From: Mesodorylaimus sp. YZB2_4
Lineage: Eukaryota; Nematoda; Enoplea; Dorylaimida; Dorylaimidae
Direction: 5' to 3'
NCBI GenBank assembly: GCA_030248295.1
Contig: JASANH010000123.1
Coordinates: forward strand, 248,001-312,000
DNA: 64,000 nucleotides
A model generated the notes under the pieces. It had not been told where the DNA came from, ran no database searches, and worked only from the letters and a program-made list of their open reading frames with translations. This document shows positions 1 through 9,800 of this stretch, piece by piece. Each line of letters begins with the position of its first letter. The first letter of the stretch is position 1. A program made the translations under genes and the position numbers.

Positions 1-547
1 AATTTACCCATAATCGATTATGTGCCTGATCACAACGGTGTTTTTGAATATCTCATGAACGATTACATCTAGGTTACCTTTTTAAAAAGTTTTGGATTCC
101 TTGAAATGTGGCGGTCATTTCTGCATTTAAAAAATTGTTCTAGACCCAAAACTAGGTGAGTTATGACTTTTTGACCAAAAGTGACCCTGTTTGACCTTTA
201 ATGTGCTATATTTCCATATATCGGCATTTTAGAAAAATTTCACTTCCGCCAAGACAATCAGTTTTGTAAATACTGTCGATAGACTGCATAAAAAGGGGGT
301 TAAAAGTCAACTGGCCAGCCCCAGGTCGAGTCTCTCAGAAACCCTCTCTTGAAAAGCATGAATAACGGACGAAAAAAAAGACTGGTAATTCTGCAGTTTC
401 CCCCTCTCGCAGTTTCTCCCTCTCGCAGTTTCCCCCGACTTTGCTCCAAAATTTCCATTTCCCTAAGCTTTACAGACACCTCCCTGATTCTCTGACTTAT
501 TTAGGTTTTCCATCCACCGCCGTCGAAGAGACCTGCCATAGAAGTGA
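1..547. other. Left-edge spacer, no gene seen
   Basis: No convincing exon is visible. Positions 1-37 match, inverted and imperfectly, 47843-47880, so they are probably a dispersed-repeat end. Around 400-435 there is a short direct repeat (CCCTCTCGCAGTTTC, about three copies). The open frame at 441-647 overlaps antisense exon sequence and has no homology that I recognise. Confidence 0.5.
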
Positions 548-869
548 TTACAATTCAATCGTGCCCTTACTATCGCCACCCGCCCAGCGGATATCGTGGA
601 TCCTGATCCATCCATCATTATGTCCACTAGCGATCAAATCTGCATAAAAACCGTTAGAATATCACTGCCGAAAAAATGATTGGTTAACTTACACGGCTCG
701 TTCGGGCCTGAGGACAAAACACGCACGAATTTTTCCTCGCCAAAAGAGAATCTCGAAATCCCGCAGTATTTTTCCACGTCCAATAAGATCAAGTCAGTTC
801 CTGCTACCAGCAAGTGTTCCCGATACCATTGACAATGATCATGAGTCGCATCTTCATCCGCTTCGAATC
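548..869 (-). CDS. WD40-repeat protein, last two exons (partial)
   Basis: Two exons join in phase on the minus strand: 869..693, ending at a GTAAGT donor, and 639..548, ending in TAA. The acceptors are TTTTTAG and TATGCAG. The joined C-terminus reads ...LLVAGTDLILLDVEKY, then SGHNDGWIRIHDIR, a typical WD40 blade pattern (SGxxDGxIRIxD), and ends GGDSKGTIEL. Upstream exons should lie at higher coordinates but are not clear. A stretch around 940-1022 (minus) encodes SFVWDVSELF but runs into its own stop, so it is either another gene's end or chance. The exact WD40 family cannot be named. The WD40 assignment rests on about 90 residues and the join is inferred, not observed in RNA. Confidence 0.55.
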
Positions 870-1336
870 CTAAAAATGAATCCGGAATTTTTCTTTTACC
901 CAACTATTCGCTCGCTGGAATGTGCGAGCCAGCATCTCAGCTCATTCAGGGTTTATACAAGGAATGGAGAATAATTCGCTGACATCCCAGACAAAACTTC
1001 GATTTTCTTCCCACAGACTGCAAAACTACTTTCAATTGATTTACTGACTTCCAGCATGATTACAAAAGGCCGGTAATTCGAAATCTGATATCTTAAAATG
1101 CATCTTTCTACTTTTCTTCGACATTGCTACAAAACTTTCTTTTTCCTTGATTTTTTCAGGTTATTCACACACTTTTTGGATTCTCTGATTTTTCCCAGCT
1201 TCAAAACCTTGTATCAATCCTGCCAGTAAACCAGGAAGGCAGCATCAGCTTTCTCAGGCATCCGACTGGTACCAAGACAAAACCAAGACCTATCGAGGTC
1301 GAGGGCCTGACCTGCCTCCAGCATCCGAAACTGGAT

Positions 1337-1358
1337 GGGGGGGGGGGGGGGGGGGGGG
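1337..1358 (+). repeat. Poly-G run, 22 G
   Basis: This is the longest of many homopolymeric G or C runs in the window. Others are at 2540-2551 (C), 3159-3171 (C), 8661-8672 (G), 12802-12817 (G), 23017-23028 (C), 47711-47728 (G), 50237-50249 (C), 56467-56477 (G), 57632-57642 (C), 59166-59177 (G) and 61471-61486 (G). All are in introns or spacers. The run creates false proline- and glycine-rich open frames on both strands. Confidence 0.9.
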
Positions 1359-1615
1359 TCGCCTGGGGGGACATCAAGACTTGAAAAACTGTCAATTGTG
1401 TAATGTAAAAAACTTTTGAAAAAAGGGTATGGCCTCCCTCTGAACGAGCCAAAAGTTAGTGGCCCCCTAGGCGTCACATTCTCGAATCGAAGACAGAAAT
1501 ATGAACGAATAGAGAACAGATAATTTCGAAACACAAAACACGTTGGTGGCGAAAGATTTGAATTTGCCGCGCGCATTGATGCCCAGGTGCAATAACTTTA
1601 TGGGAAGTTTGGCTG

Positions 1616-2785
1616 AAGGCTCATTTATACTGGCCACCAAGTTCTCTGTGACAGAGCGGCGCACTGCTCGGAATGGTCCCAGATTTTCAAGTTCGATGAT
1701 TACTGTTCTCTGTCCCGACTTCACTGGACCCTGAAAACTCGGAGACCAGTATACTAAATGCACCAAAATTGGGAAAATGAACATAAAAGCGACCAGGCCT
1801 AGGCGCCCGTAATGAGTCCCCGATCGGTGTCCCTGCGCGATCTGTCGCTGCGGTTTTGCACAAAAAGTCAAAGTTTGTGCAAAAAAAAGGACCCGCTTCT
1901 ATCGATTCTAAAAATCGACGATCGTCTCTAAAATTTTAAATAGAGAGTGAACCGATGCAGTTTTTATCGCTGAATCTGAAAATAAAGTCAAAGTTTCAGT
2001 TTGAGGGCGATTTTGACCTGTATTTCCTCATTTTCAAAACCTAGTTTTTCATCTTCAAAGAGCTTACTCTATGATCCTCACATCATTGGCTGTGTGTGAT
2101 TTATAGATAATTTTGTGGAACTTGAGTATTCGATTGATCATTGGGACTATTTGATCAGTCATATGATCGATTTGATCATTTATATCAATCGATTGATTGA
2201 TCGAGTGATCGATCATTCAGTCTGTTGTTTGATTTACTTTAATAATATGATTCATCGATCGATCCATCAGCCGATCATATAGATCAGATCAGCTCAGCTC
2301 ATCGTATCGATCACCCGATCATATCAAACAGCGGATGGATCAGTCAGTAACCCGCCGAGTGATCGCTCATTTTTATACGATTCTTTAATGGTTTTTATTC
2401 GTATCGGCCGTATCAATATTTTCAAACTACCCCACTCTAATCGATCAAAAGCACTACAGAAAAGCAATTTTGCATATGGTTATCACATCGTTCTGTTTTC
2501 GCATATTCTAATCGTATAGGATCTCTGTCCGGCATAAAGCCCCCCCCCCCCGTTTCCGACTGGTTTGCGCCGCGCCTCGCATCTTTGTGCAAAGAGCAGT
2601 AAATGTTTTTGTCTCTCTAGCGCCTCTCTAAACGCAATGACAGTTTCTGAAAACGCAGGACAGTGCGCTCTGGACCAGGGACTCTGGAGGCAGTATGAAC
2701 GCCCTCTCGGTGACAGAGTGGCAGAGAACTCTGTCCTGAGCGCGCAGCCACAGAGAGCTCGGTGGCCTGTATAAATGAGCCTTGA
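1616..2785. mobile_element. Possible transposon remnant with inverted ends
   Basis: The sequence at 1616-1660 (GCTCATTTATACTGGCCACC...) is repeated in inverse orientation at 2741-2785, where the reverse complement reads GCTCATTTATACAGGCCACC. The match is about 45 bp and the arms are about 1.1 kb apart. This suggests terminal inverted repeats of a non-autonomous DNA element. No target-site duplication or transposase was recognised, and the interior contains the GATC-rich stretch. Confidence 0.35.
2130..2360. repeat. GATC/ATCGAT-rich degenerate repeat
   Basis: The block is dense in GATC, ATCGAT, CGATCG and TGATCA palindromes with no fixed period. Similar blocks lie at 51170-51720 and 57720-58380, and the same vocabulary appears in the WRAP53 first exon. 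Confidence 0.7.
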
Positions 2786-3880
2786 GCGCGGGGGACGCTA
2801 TGATCTTCGCGAGGACTTCCTCTGAACAGTTGATACAAACCATGCGCACACGCAATAAAATGCAGCACGATCCCAAGGTTCGGCCCTAAGTTCGGAAAAC
2901 ATGCAAGGAACAGGGAAAACGGGAATCTTTAAGCCAAAATCTGGGAAAACTGTAAAAGGTTACGATTTTAGGTTTTCAAGCTGGGAAACTGGAAAAATCG
3001 TAATTTTCGCCTGCGGAGCCTGGAAAAATCAAGGAAATTCACTTTCCGCGCCGTGTATAAACCTTGTCAAGTTAAAAAGTTTATAACGCGGTGAACACAA
3101 AAAAATGCATTTTCACTTCCTGGACCCCCATTGCAGCAAGCGACCGAAAAATTTCAAACCCCCCCCCCCCCGCCAGGGACTAGGTTTCGGATACCGCCTG
3201 CCAGAGCTTAGAAAAATGTTTAAACTCACTTTTTACAATCAGATCCTGCCCGACTTCATTATTATTCAAATTTTCACTGGACTTTGCCAACCGAGTATCG
3301 CCGATACAAATTTCACTGCCAACCACAAACGCGAACATGTGACTGATCGCGGGATCTAAAAAATAATGTTGGACTTGCAATGATCGATTACTAAATGCAA
3401 AAAATATACCAGGCTGAAAACAACACGATGTCGCTGCACAATCTTCCTGAAAATTCAAACCGAAAATTTATCGTCTACGCGTATGGAACGGACAAATATC
3501 CTAAATTTACTTTAAAAAAGGAATGCGAGACCATATGCGAAAAAATTGATGACGGTACATAATTCGATGATTTCCCAAACAATTCACGATCTTTTAAATA
3601 TTTATTCATGACTTTCCTGTGCAAATACAATCACTTTGATCAAATAGATATAAATCGAAAAGAAACGAAACCAACAGCGACAACGTCGACCGCCAACCCG
3701 CCCTCCCGGACTCCGCACATTTGTCATAAGCAGCTGTAATTATTCCTAATTGTCTGCTAGAGCGCGCGAAGCTGCTCAATTTTGTCGCAAGCAGAAAATG
3801 CATAACGAATTGACAAGAATTATTCAAATATTGACTGTATTCGATTAATTTCTACATCCTCTTATATTTTTTGCAGGAAA

Positions 3881-6800
3881 ATGTTTGGTACTGGCTATTT
3901 ATTACAAACACTTCGTTCGAAAAAAAACTCTGAATCCGATAATTCAAAGAAACAGAAATCGAAGAAAAAAATCGAAAAAAGTCGGAAAATGGAAGAATCT
4001 GAAAATTGCTCGATTGGGAAAAACGAAATCGGTGATCGATCAGAAGAAATCTGCGAGGGCAGCAGCGGAACACCTCTTGTTGCAACTAGTTCTGCGTGCG
4101 AAAGGTCTGAAACTTCAATCGATGATCAGATGTCATCGATTACTCGATCAGGTAGTCCCATCGATCAATCGTACACTGATATTCCGGTAAAAAAACAATC
4201 ATCGATTATTGAGCGTCCCATCAGTGAAAATCAATCTATCGATCACACAAATATTCGCCAAAACACCAAGAATTCGACAACTTCGATCGATGATCACATG
4301 TCAATTGATCGATCTGTAATCATAGATTGTCGGATTGAACAATCTTTGATGATTCAACATTCTATCACTGAAAATCAGTCGATCAACGAGACGGATTTTG
4401 GCCTAATCACTGATAAATCGAAAGCTTCGATCGATAATTCTGCATCGGTTAGTCCCCGATTTGTTGATCAAGACCACGATTTCGTCGAGAAAAGCGATGA
4501 AAACCAACCAGTTTCGTCGATCGATGGCGATCAATCAAAATTTGAATTTCATTTTGATTTTACCAAATTGCCAAAAGTACTTTTGAAAGAATCGAAATCT
4601 TTTGATTCTTCATCATCGAATAGTCGTTTCGTAAACAATTTTCTCAAAGGTTGCAAATGGTCGCCCGATGGTTCGTGTTTATTATCAAATTCGGAAGATA
4701 GAAAACTTCGCGTTTTTACTTTACCATCGAATTTTTATGAATCGAAGTTTTTCGAAGTACAATCAAATATTGAGGAAAATAATGGGAATTGTATGAATCT
4801 ATTGTCATCGATGGCAGCTGGCGAATTAGTCTACGATTATTGTTGGTATCCGTTGATGAATTCGGCCATATCGCAATCGTGCGTGTTTGTGCAAACCAGT
4901 TGCGATCATCCCATACAATTGATCGATGCTGTTTCCGGTCAATTATGCGCTTCATATTTGCCAATCAATCATTTGGTAAGAGTTTTGTATTTTATTTACT
5001 TTTTGGACAGTTAATTCATGAACCATATCTGAAACTATATTTTACTCACCTGCAATATGTAGTGCAACGCAGAAGTGCTGAAATAAGGCCGCCTGTAGCG
5101 CGATGTATACTCGATAATGGAGACAAAATGGAGAAATCGCGAATGGAGACGGGCTCCTCGTGGACCATTCCAAGTGTTGCGCACAAGGAAAAATATGCGC
5201 GTCTCCACTTATATTTTACCTTAGCATTACATAATGAAAAATATGCACATAAAATATAGATTTCTTGAAATAAAAAGCTACAGGATGTCTGACGGACTGG
5301 GACTTTACGAACTGATACAACCGAAAATTTTTCACCACAAAAGAATTCCAAAATAAGAGTACCGTACTGTACATAAAATAAGTAAACACTTATTGCCAAT
5401 AATTGATCATCTACCCAAGACAGATCATCGATTCGCTTGAAACATCATATCTTCTACCTGTTTAGTTCTCTTCTTTTATGTTGCCAATAGACTCTGACAC
5501 CGCGCCAGCATCATGTTTGCCTCGAGCCAGCGATGCCTAATCATCGCGAATTTCATTATGTTGGAACGATAGGTACTTGATTTTCTTTTTCCGGCGTCGA
5601 CATGTTCTTTGTTTAGCTGAACCAAGTATTTCCTATCCCCGTTCTAGCCAACGTGATCCGAATTGTATATCTGAAATAGGACCAACATATAAACGGATTG
5701 ATGATACCTAGGCCTATAATTTATCTAGCACATGATTGCTAAAGACGAAACCTTGCAAACCTTGTTCATAACAGTGCAGGTGAGATGACGAAACTCCCGC
5801 AAAATGTGACTCTTTACGGTGAGGGTGCATTGTACAGCCATGTTGTATTTTTTAAGGCCACTCCTCAAAAAATATTGAGAAATAAGTAAAATACGGATAT
5901 TACATACCTGGTTTTCTCCACTCATCGAATTTACATAAAAGCTCACGAGCCTGTACCTCCTAAATGGCCAAAACTGGCCGATTTTTCTCGAAATATTCCA
6001 AAATACGAGAATTCAGAATTAATTTCCAAGTCCTCTCGTCACGTGCGGCACGAATGGAGACAGTCTCCATCAGGCTTCCCGTCTCCATTCGATGGAGGGA
6101 CCATTCCTTCCATTTGGGTCTCCATTCGAGGCAATGTATACTAGAAAATGGACAGATCGCCAAAAAGAGCGCGCACACCCCTGTTTTCTGTCTTTTTTGA
6201 AATGGACTTTGGATGTGCGCACGTTCTCCATTTCGAGTATACATCGCGCTTGTGCGGCACAGCTCATCGTGAGTGGTAGTGCATATCTGAAACCATGTTT
6301 TACCCACCAGCAGCATTGAGTGCAAGGCAAGGAATAGTGAGATGGGGCCAGCTGTATACGACAGCTCAGTTATGGGGTATCTCTTAAATTTTTTTTACCT
6401 ACATTGTTCAAGGCGAGAAACAGCTGAACCCATACCCACATTGTGCAATGCAAGAACAACTGAAACTATGTTTCGCCCACATCGTGCAAGACGAGAATAT
6501 CTGAAACTACATTTTACCCAAATTAAGCAATGCAAGAACAACTGAAACTATGTTTCACCCACATCGTGCAAGACGAGAATATCTGAAACCACATTTTACC
6601 TACATTGTGCAATGCAAGAACAACTGAAACTATGTTTCACCCACATCGTGCAAGACGAGAATATCTGAAACCACATTTTACCTACATTGTGCAATGCAAG
6701 AACAACTGAAACTATGTTTCATCTACATCGCGCAAGACGAGAATATCTGAAACCACATTTTACCTACATTGTGCAATGCAAGAACAACTGAAACTATGTT

Positions 6801-9800
6801 TCATCTACATCGCGCAAGACGAGAATATCTGAAACCACATTTTACCTACATTGTGCAATGCAAGAACAACTGAAACTATGTTTCATCTACATCGCGCAAG
6901 ACGAGAATATCTGAAACCACATTTTACCTACATTGTGCAATGCAAGAACAACAGACCAGTTCATGGCCTTTTGATGTTCAGGTTCATTGGCTGCCTATGA
7001 CATTTTTTCTGGACTCGCTTTCCGTCACACCTAGCAAGTGTGCGCGGTCTCCCAGTGTTCTTGTGCGGCGCTTTTGCGTGCGGTCGGCGAATGAGAACAA
7101 AAATTTGACGTTTTCGAGCAAAAGGATTGAACTTGTCTTTAAGGAATTTTGTTTCTTGCAATGAAAATCAGGTAAGATTGGTGTATTTTAGGGTTATTTT
7201 TTCTATGATTGGGTGATTCCGTGAATTTAATTATGTTTGTTCCGTTCATGCGGAACGTAAAACGAGGATTCTTCAAGGCCCAAAAGGGGGAACGGCATGA
7301 ATATTCTCAGTGTTTTTAAAGTCTCCGATTTTTATCATACACATGTGTATAACCACTTGAACTTTTGAGCTTTGCATCTATGTCAATCTTGTTCTTTTGT
7401 CGTTTCAGGAAATCAATAATTTTTGGAAACGTGATTTGGAAATGGAGCCAGGTATAAACTTGTGTGATTGTAATCAGATCGGTATACTAGTATTTTTTTG
7501 CATGTCTTATGAATCGTGCGTGCGTACAGCAATACTTGCTGCTTTTTTAATGCGAATAAATTTTATTCTGGTCGATACCATGCCAAGCGAGAACATCTTT
7601 ATTAGCTTCTCGTTATGAGTATATACACTGAACAATAAGCAGAAATGTGCGTGCCGAAAGTTTTAGCAACTAACGAAAATTGGGATTTTCGCATCACATT
7701 CAGAAAGTTTTTTTTCGGAAAATCCAATTATTTATCCAAAAATACCAAACAAGCTGCTAAAGCTTTTAACATCGACACGATACGACCAAGCAATGGTTTG
7801 GAATGAGTCCCCAGTGGCCAAAAATCGTAACATTATTGAAAGGCGTTTTTTAGGCTCAATAGGTTCTCGTGGAGATTTCTTCGCGAGCCAAGGAGTTAAC
7901 TTTTCAGCCAGTCGCCCAAAAATGACCTCAGACATCTGAAAATTCTCAACTTCGACCGAGCCGAGCAAACCGAGCGAAACGCACTGGACGCAAGTCAATG
8001 TGAATAGAGCATCGGCTGGCCGCTCCAGACGCACTGGACGCAAGACGCATCGGACGCGAGACGTAAGAGACGCAGGACGCACTGGACGCATTGTCAATGT
8101 GAATACTACCTCGGATGGTCGGCTCGGTCGGATGGTGCGTCTCCAATGTGAATTCGCCTTTATTCCCTAACTTCACACCTTCCGCTCATATCGCATTGAT
8201 TGTTTAGGCAACGATCACTTTTCCAGCCAAGACGAGCACACGATTTGCATAGAAAATGTGAGCTGTCTCGTTCCTTCCCCCGAAAAATTTTCATTTCCTA
8301 AAACGAAAAAAACAACATCAACGTACAGCTAGAGTTTAAAAAAATTAATGGGGTTTTAAATATGATAGATACCAAAGACTTTGAAAACCTAATGATAATT
8401 TTCTATGCCAGTTCCCTCTTGAGGCAAAATATTTTTGAGACTCCTCTTATGACACGAACAAAACGTCAAAATTTTAAATTTTTCTTTCGGATTATCTGAA
8501 ACACTGAATTGAGGAAACCAAAAATCTAGAAAAAGGATCTTACCTGAATCTATTCGCCATCTTAACGAGCGAAATAAATAAATAAAAAATGAGTCTGTTC
8601 CGATTAAAAAAAACTTTTGGAAGGCTATTATCCACTCCACTCGCCATTCGCCTAAGCGACGGGGGGGGGGGGCCGCGCACACTTGCCAGGTGTGACGGAG
8701 AGCTAGTCCAGAATAACTGTCGTAAGCAAATAAACGGCGCGAAATTCAACTGGATACTGTGGCTTGAACTGGCCTACTGAAACTATGTTTCACCTACATC
8801 GCGCTAGACGAGAATATAGCGCGATGTATACTCGAAAATGGAGACAAAATGGAGAAATCGCGAATGGAGACGGGCTCCTCGTGGACCATTCCAAGTGTTG
8901 CGCACAAGAAAAAATGTGCGCGTCTCCACTTACATTTTACATTAGCATTACATAATGAAAAATGTGCACATAAAATATAGATTTCTTGAAATAAAAAGCT
9001 ACAGGATGTCTGATGGACTGGAAATTTTACAAACTGATACAACCGAAAATTTTTCACCACAAAAGAATTCCAAAATAAGAGTACCATACTGTACATATAA
9101 TAAGTAAACACTTATTGCCAATGATCGATCATCTAGCCATGACAGATCATTGATTCGCTTGAAACATCATATCTTCTACCTGTTCTCTTCTTTTATGTTG
9201 CTAATAGACTCTGACACCGCGCCAGCATCATGTTTGCCTCGAGCCAGCGATGCCTAATCATCGCGAATTTCATTATGTTGGAACGATAGGTACTTGATTT
9301 TCTTTTTCCGGCGTCGACATGTTCTTTGTTTAGCTGAACCAAGTATTTCCTATCCCCGTTCTAGCCAACGTGATCCGAATTCCATATCTGAAATAGGACC
9401 AACATATACACGGATTGATGATACCTAGGCCTATAATTTATCTAGCGTATGATTGCTAAAGACGAAACCTTGCAAACCTTGTGCATAACAGTGCAGGTGA
9501 GATGACGAAACTCCCGCAAAATGTGACTCTTTACGGTGAGGGTGCATTGTACAGCCATGCTGTATTTTTCAAGGCCACTCCTCAAAAAATATTAAGAAAT
9601 AAGTAAAATACGGATATTACATACCTGGTTTTCTCCACTCATCGAATTTACATAAAAGCTCACGAGCCTGTACCTCCTAAATGGCCAAAACTGGCCGATT
9701 TTTCTCGAAATATTCCAAAATACGAGAATTCAGAATTAATTTCCAAGTCCTCTCGTCACGTGCGGCACGAATGGAGACAGTCTCCATCAGGCTTCCCGTC

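Larger units (their letters stand above)
870..3880. other. Repeat-rich spacer upstream of WRAP53
   Basis: No supported gene is present. It holds a 22-G run (1337-1358), C runs (2540-2551, 3159-3171), an inverted-repeat pair (1616-1660 and 2741-2785) and a GATC-palindrome-rich stretch (about 2130-2360). Open frames here overlap each other on both strands and look like chance. The sequence at 3871-3876 (TTGCAG) sits four bases before the WRAP53 start codon. Confidence 0.5.

Noticed and set aside
1201..1576. Proline-rich minus-strand open frames
   Set aside because: They exist only because the 22-G run reads as polyproline in two frames; no other coding support.
7952..8176. Upstream part of the 121-codon minus frame and an overlapping frame
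   Set aside because: Made of GACGCACTGG-type repeats inside the Harbinger relic; only the part from 7935 down has transposase character.
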